The notes beneath the pieces were generated by a model. That model did not search any database and was not told where the DNA came from. It worked only from the letters and a program-made list of their open reading frames with translations. From positions 1,860,001 through 1,924,000 of the forward strand of contig CM041090.1 in assembly GCA_023079485.1 (NCBI GenBank): DNA of 64,000 nucleotides. The letters run 5' to 3'. Position 1 is the first letter of the stretch. Each line of letters starts with the position of its first letter. Below, one piece after another: positions 24,938 to 37,142 of this stretch. Source of the DNA: Archilochus colubris (Eukaryota > Chordata > Aves > Apodiformes > Trochilidae). The position numbers and the translations under genes were made by a program.

Positions 24938-25158
24938 TGTAGAGAAACAAGATAAATCAGGTGCCTCGAGTTGCCAAAGAGTGGGTGTGAGTCCACCTGT
25001 GCCTGGTTAGGGCAGGGCCCCTATTACCAGGGGGCCAGTAAAGGTGGGACACACACCCACAGAGGGCAGCCCAGCTCAGCTCACTCTGGTGCGAGGCAAT
25101 GCAGAGGCCAGCAGCTTGTTGAGCCTCAGGAAGAAGAAGAAAGGCTCTTCCCACTACA
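24938..25158 (+). repeat. Right LTR of the compact element
   Basis: 221 bp, ending TTCCCACTACA. The signal that is AATAAA in the left LTR reads AGTAAA here, so polyadenylation in this copy may be weakened. A poly-A run followed by GGGGTAAA precedes it. Confidence 0.88.
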
Positions 25159-25164
25159 CACTGT

Positions 25165-28100
25165 CATCTTTCATAATAGTCTGCTCTATTCTGATAAAGA
25201 AAAGACGATAGACAAACACATGGAGCAGGTGTGGTTCTTCACTTGCACAGTCAATGTTCCTCAGCTCTGCCAGGTATTAGTCACAAAAGTCTAGGCAGTT
25301 AATTATATTTGGTTTTATTTAAATAAGGCAGAGCTTTTCAATTTTGCACATTTCTGCAGTCTGAATTTATAGTAACAATTGAGCTCTACATCAAACTCAA
25401 GTTACAGCTTCAGAGGTCTCCATGCGTACCACATTTCTCTCTTCAAAAAAGCAGATGGAGAAAGACAAAAGCTCGAGTGGGAGGAAGCAACAGAGAAAAG
25501 GAGGAATGTACCAGCTTGCCAAAAATGTGCCACAGCCTCTACAATACAATGTTAATAATTCTGCCTAATGCAAACGCAATAAAGGTCAGCACCTTATATC
25601 CAGAGTCAATCCCTTTCCCTATCACTCTACAAAACTCACTATAGGGTTTTTTTGTTGTTTTTTTTTTAACAATTAACTCATTTTACTATTCCTATAAATT
25701 GAAGAGTGCCATATGTGGTTTCTAGGAACATTTTTCATAAACTGCTTTCAGATGTATGGAACAAAATATTATTTTTAAGACTCAGTTTGCTGTTTCTGGC
25801 TTTATTTCCAAAAGTTTGGACAGCATTTTGCACTAAAAAAAAGCAGTGAAGCACAATAGGGTTTTCAACTTCTCTGGAAAAATGAGCATAATGCAAAATT
25901 AAACTCCATCTTTCTGTGAGCCACTTTAAGAGAAGTTCATCTAAACAACCTAAAATATACTGAATTGAAGCATATCCTAGGCACTATTTGGAATACATAT
26001 AAATCAGTTCGTATCTGGCAGTGAGAGAGGAAAAACAGGTTTTGACTTGCACAGTTCAGCCACATCCACACTGAAGAAACATTTCATTTTACAACCTGCT
26101 TTTTCTACTGGAAGTCCTATTGCAATCAGAAAATAAAATACTTCTAGAAGCAACACTCCACATATTCTCTTTGCTTAACATCTTAGCAGCTCTTGGAATG
26201 GCCATATCAGCTATTAAGGGAAAAGGAAAAAAAAAAAGTGCTTCCAAGCTCATTTGTAATGCATGGATTCTTGCATGACTAATTTGAGAATTAATAAGTT
26301 CATATAGCAATACAGTCCCTAAATCTTTCTTTCCTGTCTACTCAGAAATCTCCATAACACAAGAATGAAGTGCCATCTCACTGTTTCTTCCATAAGCTCC
26401 CAGCTTCTGCCACCAAGAATCACCATAATAACAAACTAACCTTTATTATTGTGATTTCATAGTTAAGATATAGAAACACAAAAAATTGAGCTGAGTAGTC
26501 TTAAATTCAAGTGGGTTAAATGTTTACCTCTGTGATCAATTTATCAGATTAGAAGCTCACAGAAGCCCAGCAGGGAAAGGAAAAGAAGGTGCTTCTCTTT
26601 GTGTCCAGCAGAGATTAGCATTAGGCTTAATACTTCTTGTATTGTACTCATGCCTGGGAAGAAGAATATTTAACAGTAAAGTCTGCCAATAGCAGAAGCT
26701 GACAAATTCAGAGGTAACAACAAAGGCCAAGTTTTGGAGACATATTCCTTCTCATAGTTAATTTATTCCAATATGGATTATAACAAGTCAAACATAGGCT
26801 CATGTATAAAAAAAAAAAAAAAAGAAATATAGACTTAATTTCCATCATAGGGATGATCATAGGTTCTAGTTATGGGAATAGAAGTGAGGGCAAGGTGAAT
26901 ACTTAATGCTGCAAGAGACAGAAGAAATCACCTGAGTATGTAGGCAGGGGAAGCACCAGCATCAGTCCACTCACCAGATCTCCTTCCCATTTATCATTTT
27001 AGTCTGGCCTACAGTTCAGGTTCCCACATTTTACAAGCAGCTTTGTAACACCAGGTCCTCATTCCATTTACACACATACATGAAAACTGACTTCTTATGC
27101 TCTGGTTAACTGACTTCTGAAAGATATAACAGAATTAAGCAACAACTAGATAATAATCTAAATGATAAAGACTTAAAATTTCTTTCAATTTTTTGCTTTC
27201 TTCCTGCTAGCTCAAGGGGCTGACACTTGACACTAGACTAATATTCATAGCTTACTTATAGCTATAATTTGCCAAGGTATATTGGGAAAACTCAATATTT
27301 GCAGTTTAAAAAAAAATAAAACTAGAGATAGTGTGATTTGTTGTGTGTAGTGTTCACACAAAACAGCTTTGCTACTCTATGTAAGCTTTTACCACAGACT
27401 GTCACCAAAAGAAACTCCTGCATCTAATTTCCAACTATAAAATAGACTGAACTGGTAAAAGATTTGCAATTGGACAACACTGGTTTAGTCCAAAATGGTG
27501 TCAGTAGGAAAGAAAACAAACTCAACATTAGTCTTATCTAAACACCAAGAAGCTAAATGTGGAGACAGGAGTGGATGTCTGGGTGCCAGAGGTGAGAATG
27601 GTTCCATTTGAAAGGTGCCAACCTTCTCAAAAATAAATAAATTCTAAAATTAAAAAAATAAAAAAATAATAAATAAAAAAAAATAAAAAATAAAAAAGAT
27701 GCTGGGCAAGGGAAGACCCTGGCTGAGATACCAGATGCCAGCCCCTAATGCCTATGAGCTCAGCATTCAGGAGGGGTGAGCCTTCTTTACAGGAGCTAAC
27801 ACACAATGTCTAATTCTTTTCTTTTCTCAAAGCACTTCTTAAACAGCATTCTGGAGACAAAAAATTTCAGTGCTACTATGGGCCACCTTAATGACATCTT
27901 AATTAATAACATCTGCCCAAACACACTTGGACCTCCTAGATAAGCCCAACTACTGGATAGGGTATCAGGGTCCTTATCTCAGGCAAAGAAGGAACTCTGT
28001 ACTTTATTGTCTTGATAGGGAATTTCATAAATGCCAACACTTGGGGTGTGCTTGGCACAGGCAAAGGGCAACCATGCAGCTAGGTCAATACCTAACTGGA

Positions 28101-28479
28101 ATCACAGACTGTAAGGGAGGAAGCCAGTGATATAAATCTTTTACTGAATAGTACTGCAGATGACACAAAACTTGCTTTTTAACAAAACTTTGCCTGTCAC
28201 TCAAACCCTGAAGTAAAACATTTCACAAAAAGTCTCAGCATTTGTCTTGGCTGTTGTCTTGGTATTTTGGTTTTTTCCTAAGTTTTAGTTACCCATAGCA
28301 TACTAGGAACAGATAAATTTAACTGGAGATGTGCTAAAATAGATATTCTCAACTACTGAGCTTTATAGAGCTATGGGAAGGAGTGCTACACTCTGCTGTT
28401 AAATAATTCTTTTAGCTCTGCCTCTTAAGATTAAAGAGGAGGCACCACAAGGCAAACTTTGGTTTGTTTATTTCTCCAG
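25165..28479. other. Non-coding stretch with simple AT repeats
   Basis: Contains a poly-A tract near 26,808 and a 70-bp A/T-only block at about 27,630-27,698 made of TAAA/TAAAA units. No gene, LTR or CR1 recognised. Confidence 0.5.
27630..27698 (+). repeat. (TAAA)n-like simple repeat
   Basis: An A-rich block with irregular TAAA, TAAAAA and TAATAAA units and almost no G or C. Read on the plus strand it resembles the A-rich end of a retrocopy, but no recognisable body precedes it. Confidence 0.7.
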
Positions 28480-29180
28480 AGGGAGGAAAAAAGTTACAGC
28501 AGCTGTGTTATCTGAGAGTGGACAACCCTAAACTTGACACCTACTGTTGCACAGCCTGGTTTGCAGACTGCATCAACACAGAGACAGCCTCTCATTATCT
28601 GGGATAAAAGAGAGCTGAGCTCCAGTGTACAGATTGTTCCCTCCAACAAAGCCTGGGAGGCACCCAAATAGAGTCAGCCCGAGCCCACTACTCATAAAGC
28701 CAAGGAGCTACTTAGCAATCTCCATCCTTCCCGGGGAAGGCAGCTGGGATGCAGCAACAACCCTATGCCAGCTCCCCAGAACCAGAACCTCCCCAGGGTG
28801 GTGGCAAAGCAGACTGAGAAGCCCTGTGGAAAAAAAACAAAACAAAAAACAAAAAACAAGACAGCCAGAGCAGCATTACAAAGGGCAGCATCATCTCTGA
28901 GACAGGCCCAGGAGGACGGGAGTGGTACCGTGGGACGGAGGTCTGCTCAGTGCAGAACCAGCTGCTGGTGGAAATTGTAATTCTGCATGGAACTGGAGAG
29001 CAGCAGCTGTTCTGCTTCCCCAGCCCAGATGGGACCTGACAACACTGCTGGTGGACGTGCACAGCAATAGGCACCAGCCAACAGACCCTGCAAGAGAGGA
29101 GTTGACTTTGCATCTATTACTGTGCAACCCGGAAAAAAATCCCCGAAACAAAAGCAACTGTGGACATACTTAGGCATTAC
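28480..29180 (+). other. GC-richer block of unknown origin, possible degraded LTR
   Basis: This block stands out from its AT-rich surroundings. A GGGATAAAAGAGAGCTGAGC sequence at about 28,600 resembles a TATA box with its start site, as seen in LTRs. A CAAAACAAAAAACAAAAAAC spacer lies at about 28,838, and several overlapping open frames cross 28,625-29,177. I could not find matched ends, a target duplication or a protein domain. It may be an old retroviral fragment or unique DNA. Confidence 0.3.
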
Positions 29181-30687
29181 AAAGGGTCAAAAACAAAACA
29201 AAAAGATCTGTCTTAAAAGATGGATTAAAACCCTAAGCTAACAGCAGCCTGCCTTTGGTATCATCAGCAGGCTTCAAAGTATGGCAGCAATTACCCCTTC
29301 AACATATCAGGATTGAGATAAGAGCAGCCTATAGCTGATCTCTTCAAAAAGCATAAAGGATAACCCATAACATGCAAGTTTGAGGTTTTGCTCCACCTGC
29401 ACAAGTATCAGGGTATAAAAACACACACAAAACCCACACACAAAAAACTAAACCCAGGTTTTCCCTATTTTTCAGTGTTGACAAAATCTGTTCCACTGGG
29501 AACTTCACAGTTCACTGTAATTAAGACACTTGTAACACAAAGTATTGAGAAGAGGTAAGCTGCAATTTTGACAGTGCTAGGAACTGTTTCAGAAGACTTC
29601 TATAAACTATTGGGAGTCAAATGGTAAAGGCTACATTAGGTCTGTCTATACCTGCCTAGTTTGTGACTGTACAAACAGGAATAGTTTTCCCTAGCACCAG
29701 CAGCTTGTCTACTAGGCAGACTTCAGACTGAATTTAAAACCCATTACACCAATTACTATAAACTGCATTTCACCATTTCTTTTGGACTTTGGCAACATTC
29801 TCTCCTAGTTATTAGAGCAAAACTTTGAATGACTTGAACCATTATACTGAGAGTTTCAAACTAACTGCTGTCTGCCTTCATTATGATAATTAAGGATGGA
29901 AAAAAAATGCTTTAATATGGATTTAAGTGAACACTTGTATATAACTGCTACTTGGTTCTTTTTTTTGTGTTATGAATGATTACTAGACCTTAGCCCTTCT
30001 TCATTTGAATAGACAATCTGAAGAATACCCAGCTTAATAAAGGAAAGGAAACCTGTGAGAAATTCATCCCTTTTTGTTCTTGACACCTAAATTGCCTTTA
30101 AGAGCACAAGAGGAGATCATGAAATACAATCAGTTTTGCACCTTACCAGTGAAGTACACCTCAGCTAACTTTATAGATTATATTTCTGTGAAGAACAACA
30201 TGCCCCCATTATCAGTTACTTCGAAAGGAAGGAGATTCTGCATATTTTAGATTCAAATTCTACTGATATATCTACTTTATCCGGAATTTCTTTTCCAACA
30301 GTGCAAGATCCAAATATATCAAATACCAAACTGCCTCAGTATCAACACAATACCCAACTTCCAGACAAATAAATTCTTTTCATTACTGCTATTATTTTTA
30401 AGGTCTATTTTGTGGCTGAAGGCTGTACTAAGAACAAAGACTAATACAAAGCCTATCAGGACACAGAGACTTCATGCTTGTTTGGTAGTAATATTAACAC
30501 TAATAACGACCTCTAAAATAATCTTATTCATCCAAAAGCAAACCCTTTTCTTAAAACTTGATGTTACCACTTGTTAACAGGCTAACTCTTCCTCAGTGCT
30601 AATACTCTTTTTTGGGAGTATCAGCTTTCATCCAGCCTTCTATAGCCAGAATTCAAAAACCACCACGTACCTTTTGAGCACTGTCAG
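29181..30687. other. Non-coding stretch, nothing recognised
   Basis: AT-rich unique sequence with no identified gene or repeat. Confidence 0.45.
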
Positions 30688-30809
30688 CCCGCCTGGACAC
30701 GTTCCTATGCGAAGTGCTCTAGGTGGCCCTGCTCTGGCAGGGGGGGTTGGACTAGATGATCTTTCGAGGTCCCTTCCAACCCCAAGGATTCTATGATTCT
30801 ATGATTCTA
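30688..30809 (+). mobile_element. Short CR1 3' end (subfamily A)
   Basis: About 120 bp of subfamily A from CCCGCCTGGACACGTTCCTA to three ATTCTATG-type tail units. It shares the diagnostic GCGAAGTGCTCTAGG variant with the fragment at 40.3 kb; the longer copies at 5.7 and 15.4 kb have GTACTC at this place (read on the same strand as GAGGTACTC). Confidence 0.93.
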
Positions 30810-32656
30810 AGTGTCAGCACTTGTGGTTAGCACTGCTGTGGTCCTGGTGGAGTTGAGGCTCAGGAGAAGAACTGAAAATGGACATTTTTTTATGGCTGCC
30901 AAACACCTCGAGATTCTCTTACTGACCAGGTTGAAACTGCCTTTAGAGGAAGGATTCCTACAGACAGGGCTTCGTATTTGTCATTCCTTTTAGTTGAAAA
31001 ACATGAAACTCATTTTCAGCTATTGCTGTTTTCCAGATTACCCAACATTTAAGAATTACGTTGTCTGCTCTTGTGGATGTATCTTGTGAGAGTGACCTCA
31101 GCAAGGCCATTCTAAATTCTAATTGTCAGCTTAATCAAACACTAAGAAAATTAAGTCTGAAAACCTTCAGTCAGTATGACTGAACTCAGTGCAAAATGAA
31201 ATTACAGACTTGCAACTTGCTTAACTGTGAGATCTTTGTTTCACTTTTGTTTCCAGAATTAATTTGAAAAGAATCATGGTAGACCTTGTGGCTCCAGCAT
31301 TCATAAAGATAAAAAAGGAAGAAAGAAAAAAAAAAACACAAAAGCTTTGAAAGTGACCTCTATTTAAACAGATAGTCTTCACTGGGTACTTATACCCTCT
31401 AATTATTTCTTAGGTATTTTGGGGGAGGAGGGAGGGTTTCTTTGGGTTTTATGTCTTCTTGAAGTATCTTTTGAACATCCTCCTTTGTCCTCAGGAACTA
31501 CTGTTTCCTAATCTTGAAAAGGAAGAGTTTTAAAGCAACATCTTCTGCTCATGTTGCTAGTAGGGTGCAGACACCACAATCTGTGTGCTAATAAAACAAG
31601 TCACTGGAAAACAACCATGCACGGAGTTCCCCCAGTGCTTTCTGCAGAAGTTCCTCACTTGCACAATTTAGATGTCTGTACAGGCAATGGCTCCAAAACC
31701 AGCCCCTGACCTTTGAACTTTTGGGTCTTTTCCAGCCAGAAAGATTCTATAAGAGGGAGGGTGCTGATATAAAGGGACAAGAGCTGGAAACCATACCCAG
31801 GTATTATCTTCCTCTTGAGCTTTGCCAGTTCTGAGCAAGCGTGCAGCAGCAAGAAAGGAGCAGGAAATGTTGTTTCATCTGCTCAGTATAAAAATGTCAT
31901 TCCAGGATAAGATCTGCCCTTTCAGGTCTTCTACAAGTTTAAAGCTTTTAGTCTTTCCCACTTGAAGAATAATAAGAAGCTAGGTTTGAAAAGAAGAAAA
32001 TTAATTTATTCATTATCAAGTTTTATGAAACTAGCAGAAAAGAAAAACAGGTTCCAATATCTCATTTTAAGAACGTGGACTTCAACCACACTATTTCAGA
32101 ATCAAACCAGAACTGCTCTTCTAAAGTCTCATATGATTTTTCTGCTAGTTCTCACTTTGAAGAGTGCTTTTTTTTCTTTTTCAATGTCTATTAAACTCTT
32201 CACTTTGAAGCAAACATGTTCACATTCATTATGAAGGCCTTGTTCTGAGAGAAATCACATCAGAGCATCTGCAAAGTCAGATTCTGAAATAACTCCTATC
32301 AGAATTAAAACAAGTTGGATAAACCTAGCTGGACTGAAGGCAACTCACTGAAGGCAATTAATTCTCACTATAATTTAAGAAAATTAAATGAGTTACATAA
32401 GTAAACGTTTCAGGAGGGAGGATGTCAGCAAATAACTTGGACTACCAATCACTTTCATTACCTTAACATCTCCTTTGTATTAAACAGTGCTCAAAGACTT
32501 CCAGTATTTGTAGTTTTCCTCAGGCTTAGACTCCCCTGAGGCTGCCTGAAGGTACGTGTGTAGGGCTACCTTCATGCCCAAATACCACTCTCAAACTTCA
32601 CTTTCAGGCACCTGACACCTCTCCCCAGAACCCCTGTGTCCATGTATGAGGCATTT
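30810..32656. other. Non-coding stretch, nothing recognised
   Basis: AT-rich unique sequence. A short poly-A lies at about 31,328. No gene or repeat identified. Confidence 0.45.
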
Positions 32657-33024
32657 CATAGATTCATAGAATCGACTGGGTTGGAAGGGACCTCAGAGAT
32701 CATCAAGTCCAACCCTTGATCCACTCCCGCTGCAGTTCCCAGCCCATGGCACTCAGTGCCACATCCAGGCTCTTTGGAAATATCTCCAGACACGGAGAAT
32801 CCACTACTTCCCTGGGCAGCCCATTCCAATGCCTGATCACCCTCTCCAGAAAGAAATTCTTTCTAATCTCCAACCTAAACCTCCCCTGGTACAACTTGAG
32901 ACCCTGCCCTCTTGTCTTGCTGAGAGTTGCCTGGGAAAAGAGCCCAACCCCCCCCTGGCTCCAACCTCCTTTCAGGGAGTTGTAGAGAGTGATGAGGTCT
33001 CCCCTGAGCCTCCTCTTCTCCAGG
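32657..33024 (-). mobile_element. CR1 retrotransposon, 5'-truncated (subfamily B)
   Basis: The left end has CATAGATTCATAGAATCG followed by the GGTTGGAAGGGACCTCAGAG block. It ends abruptly at CTCCTCTTCTCCAG near 33,024, inside the RT C-terminal coding region. It is one of five subfamily-B copies in the window. Confidence 0.94.
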
Positions 33025-35090
33025 CAAAGATGAAAGCACCAAGCAACTAATGAGAAAACATTTCAGTTCAGAAACTTCAGCAAAAGGGGGATAAGATACA
33101 GATACCTAAATCTGCTTTGCTTGGAACAGATAAAGCCTCCAGCTTTAAAAATCTGAATGTCTTGTCTATACTTTTATAAATTACTAGAACAATGGGCAGA
33201 GCTTTCTAGAAACATCAGAACTTCCATTTTTTTAAAGACACCATCATATAAATAAACCCTCGTGACTTTAGGCATAAAAATAAAATACATCCAACTTATT
33301 GGATGTAGCAACTTATTGGATCACCTTTAGAACATTAACACACAGCAGACCTGACAACTCCATTTGGCAAAAAGAGACAAATCACAGCTCTGCCAAAGCA
33401 AATCATCTGTCCTGGTGCCACACATCAGAATGAAGGGGGTAGGGAGAGAAAGACACACTCTGCTTCCTCAAAATTGAGTATTCCCATTACAACTCAAGCT
33501 CAAGTAAAATTCTACCGGTGAGTTACTAATGTTAGCACATTTAGAGGCTTTTAAAGCAAAGAGCAGGAATAGCTGACAGTGTTTGACTGACAAAAGTAAC
33601 ACACACAGTTCTGGATTCACAATAAAACTGAACCTCCAGCAGTTACATTGGGAAGTTTGGGGCAAAACCAGGCACCTTTTAATAAAATCAAAGCATAAAT
33701 AATCCCATTAAGATTTTTTTACATGAGCTGTCCCCATCACAGAAGCAAAGTGGGAAATCATGTTTCAAACTCTGCTGCTTACAGCTTATTTAAAGTCATA
33801 CTTGCACACAGTAATCCTCAATCATCACTGAAGAAAAAGAGAATGCAAACTAACAGCCAGTCCATAGAAATAGAAATATAAAGGATAAAGTACTAAGGCC
33901 TAGCTGAGTAAACACAGCAAGGATGTTTACTAGAAAAACAGATCAAAGTGTATTTAATATTCAGTTTCTACTCCCAAGTTATACGTAACATGCAAATTTA
34001 CTCCAAAATAACTTTAAAAACAGTGATTACTTGGCTTTTAGCATCACAGAATATTACAGAAAAGTTGGCTGGAGCAGACTGAAATTAAACACTTCCTCCT
34101 ACTCAAAATGTACCGAGTCTATAATTGTAAAACATTTCTTTCATGGCTAAAATTCTTCAGCTCTTCCATAAAAACAAGGTGTTTACTTCACTAATTACTT
34201 GCCCATGTGATTAATTTTCAAACTTAATTGAGCTCAGCTATACTTCAGGCATATACTTTAGGTTTCTTTGCACAGACCATCAAGAGTAATTTTTTTTTCC
34301 ATACCATAAATTCTGTACTATTTTACCTTGCTGAGGAATTAGCACCTGATAATCAGCTCCAGCATTACCAGTCCAGATGTGGAACTGCTGCACCTTTTTG
34401 CAAGGAAGAGGTAGTTTGCATTAAAAGTACTGACCTGGTGTTACTTCAGTAATGTAGAGCACAGGAACAGAGTGACAGTGTCACAGCTATAGCCTGTAAC
34501 AGGTTAAATACAGTGAATCCGTGGTTCCACATCTTGAATAATACAGGTATTTACAGATTGTACTGAATGTCTGGGAGAAGTGGCTGTACTCCTGGTTTCA
34601 AGCACAGAAACACAAGCTCTGCTGTGGTTGATGCAGCCTTTCAGAAAGCAAGAGCTGATTAAATGGAGACAGTTCAGAAACAAACATAAAAATGCTTATT
34701 TCCATTAGAACATCTCTCAAAGGAAAAAAACAAAACATCAGAGCTCTCTGTATGGTAGATCCTGAAATAAATAAGGTTTCCTAAGCAGACAAGATCTTCT
34801 TCCTTCCCCAGAGAGGAAGACAGCAGAGCAACCAGCAAGATGAAACAGACAATGAGGACCCACAAGCAATAACTTCCTTCCTGTAACAGCCCCAACTCTG
34901 CCATTGCTCAAAGCTTCTGTGTAAGGCAAGTTCTCCAATGCCCCTGTTCCTCTGCCAAGAACCACCACGTCTTCCCTCCAGTCACCACTACACAGCTCTG
35001 GCACCCAGCAGCTCTGCTCAAAGCTGCTGCCCCTCTGCTGCTCACCTGACACCAACCTACCTGCCATTTGGCCACGCAGAAATAGGAAGA
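33025..35090. other. Non-coding stretch with a small hairpin
   Basis: No gene recognised. At 33,287-33,306 an ACATCCAA/TTGGATGT inverted repeat with a 4-nt loop is followed by a second AACTTATTGGAT copy. The last 350 bp before the A/C tract are more GC-rich and unassigned. Confidence 0.45.
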
Positions 35091-35733
35091 AACAAAACAC
35101 AAAACAAAACACAAAACCACCAAAACCACCAAAAACACACACAAAAAAACCCAAACAAACCAAAAACCCAAAAACAAACAAAAAACCAACCAAAAAAACA
35201 AAAAACCAACAACAAAAACCAAAAACCAAAAACCCCAGAAAAAAACAAAACCCCCCAAAACCCCAAAAAACACCAAAAAAACAAAAAACAAAAAAAAACC
35301 CAAAAAAACCCACAAAAAAACCCAAAACCAAAAAACCCAAAACCCCACAAAAAACCCAAAACCCCACAAAAAACCCAAAACCCCACAAAAAACCCAAAAC
35401 CCCACAAAAAACACAAAACCCCACAAAAAACACAAAACCCCACAAAAAACACAAAAACCCAAAAACCCAAAAACACAAAACCCAAAAAATAACAAAAAAA
35501 CAAAAAACAACCCCCCCAAAAAAACCCAAAAACCCCAAAAACACCAAAAACACCAAAAACACCAAAAACACCAAAAACCAAAAACACCAAAAACCAAAAA
35601 CACCAAAAACCAAAAACAATCAAAAAAGCAATCAAAAAAGCAAAAAACCCAAAAAAAACCAACAATAAAGCCCCCCAAAACCAAAACAAAACACCACAAA
35701 AAAAAAAAAAACAACAAAACCAAACCCACAACC
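35091..35733 (+). repeat. 643-bp A/C-only low-complexity tract
   Basis: Only about eight of 643 bases are G or T, so the minus strand is almost pure G/T. Sub-blocks are periodic: about seven copies of a 19-bp CCCCACAAAAAACCCAAAA-type unit at about 35,341-35,460, and 9-bp CACCAAAAA-type units at about 35,541-35,620. The minus strand carries many GGG/GGGG runs separated by short T-rich loops. The tract creates spurious minus-strand open frames of up to 301 codons rich in Phe, Gly, Val and Trp. Confidence 0.95.
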
Positions 35734-36457
35734 CTAAGTAATAGTATAACATCCATACACCTAAAAGAAAAAAGCAGCACTGCACTGCAGAATCCCCAGG
35801 GCCGCTGCCACAACTTCCAGCATCCCCCTCAGAAGGGGGCCCTGACAACTGGGCCTGAAGGCCATGCTTGCCCCTGGCCCACCTCTCTACTCCAGTGCAT
35901 CTTCAATTAGTTGTAGGGGTTTTTTTTTTTGGAAGAATATCTTTAAAAGGGATGACACTAAACACTTCCCCCTCATAAAAAGTTGAAACACTACTTTTCC
36001 TAAGGGCAACTCCATTTTCCTTATTACTTTGTGATACTTCCCCCTGCAAAAAAAAAACACCCAAAAATATGCAAACCATCTTTCTGCTCTCCTGCAGTCT
36101 CAAGAATCATCAGCATGCCACTTCCACCTGGAAATCCAAGCTAGGTTTAACTAACTGCAAATTACCTTCTCTATTCCATGCTCTGGAGAAATTAATTTTA
36201 ATTACAACCCCTTCACATTTAAGACCAGGTTGCAGCTGGTGGTCAATCCACCTGCAAACCCTTGTTTCCCCTGGTTCCCTTTCTCCCTCACACCAGCAAC
36301 AATTTGCCAGACCACTCAGAGACAATTCAGCTAATCAAAGGAGCAGAAAATACCTGCTTTTTGCTGGTTTCATGTTATGGTTTATGAAAGAGACAAGCAG
36401 AAGATGCTGCAGAAGCACAACAGAGGCCATGAGACCCGTTCATCCAGTGGAAGCAGT
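35734..36457. other. Non-coding stretch, nothing recognised
   Basis: Mixed-composition sequence between the A/C tract and a CR1. Open frames up to 133 codons have no recognisable domain. Confidence 0.4.
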
Positions 36458-37142
36458 CATAGAATCATAGAATCATAGAAATGGCTGGGTTGGAAGGGAC
36501 CTCAGAGATCATCGAGTCCAACCCTTGAACCACCATTGCGGTTCCCAGCCCATGGCACTGAGTGCCACATCCAGTCTCTTTTGAAATATCTCCAGACACG
36601 GAGAATCCACTACTTCCCTGGGCAGCCCATTCCAATGGCTGATCACTCTCCCTGTAAAGAAATTCTTTCTGATCTCCAACCTAAACTTCCCCTGGCACAA
36701 CTTGAGACCCTGCCCTCTTGTCTTGCTGAGAGTTGCCTGGGAAAAGAGCCCAACCCCCCCCTGGCTCCAACCTCCTTTCAGGGAGTTGGAGAGTGATGAG
36801 GTCTCCCCTGAGCCTCCTCTTCTCCAGCCTGAACAACCCCAGGTCTCAGCCTCTCCTCGTAGGGTCTGTGCTTGAGTCCCTTCACCAGCCTGGTTGCCCT
36901 CCTTTGGACCTGCTCCAGGACCTCGATATCCTTCCTGAGCTGAGGGGCCCAGAACTGGACACAGGACTCAAGCTGTGGCCTCACCAGGGCTGAGCACAGG
37001 GGCAGAATCCCTTCCCTGGACCTGCTGGCCACACTGTTCCGGATACAGGCCAGGATGCCATTGGCCTTCTTGGCCACCTGGGCACACTGCTGGCTCATGT
37101 TCAGCTTCCTGGCAATACAGACTCCCAGGTCCCTTTCTGCCT
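36458..37142 (-). mobile_element. CR1 retrotransposon, 5'-truncated (subfamily B)
   Basis: Three CATAGAATC tail units at the left edge, then the GGCTGGGTTGGAAGGGACCT block, then RT C-terminal coding remnants on the minus strand ([27 protein letters not shown]). It stops at CCAGGTCCCTTTCTGCCT. A small deletion near 36,842 (CCCAGGTCTCAGCCT) shifts the frame. Confidence 0.95.

Larger units (their letters stand above)
24180..25158 (+). mobile_element. Compact non-autonomous LTR retroelement with two LTRs
   Basis: Two LTRs (24,180-24,387 and 24,938-25,158) begin TGTAGAGAAACAAG and enclose a 550-bp interior. The whole element has perfect TGTAG...CTACA termini and is flanked by a perfect 6-bp target duplication (CACTGT at 24,174-24,179 and 25,159-25,164). 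Directly inside the left LTR is TTTGGTGGAGA, placed like a primer-binding site: TGGTGGAGA complements the 3' end TCTCCACCA of some tRNA-Ala species, though the match then fades. Directly before the right LTR is an A-rich run followed by GGGG, placed like a polypurine tract. The interior has no gag, pol or env frame. The element is therefore a miniature, mobilised in trans. The 6-bp duplication points to a class II (ERVK-like) helper. The LTRs differ at roughly 4-5% of sites plus small indels. Confidence 0.88.

Noticed and set aside
35341..35460. Interstitial telomeric repeat suspected from CCCCAAAA-like units
   Set aside because: Vertebrate telomeres are TTAGGG/CCCTAA. The units here lack T and have a 19-bp period, so this is not telomeric sequence.
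34738..35848. Three minus-strand open frames of 263-301 codons rich in Phe, Gly, Val and Trp that look like membrane proteins
   Set aside because: They are produced by the A/C-only tract, whose complement has almost no TAA, TAG or TGA possibilities. All three minus-strand frames are open at once, which real genes do not show.
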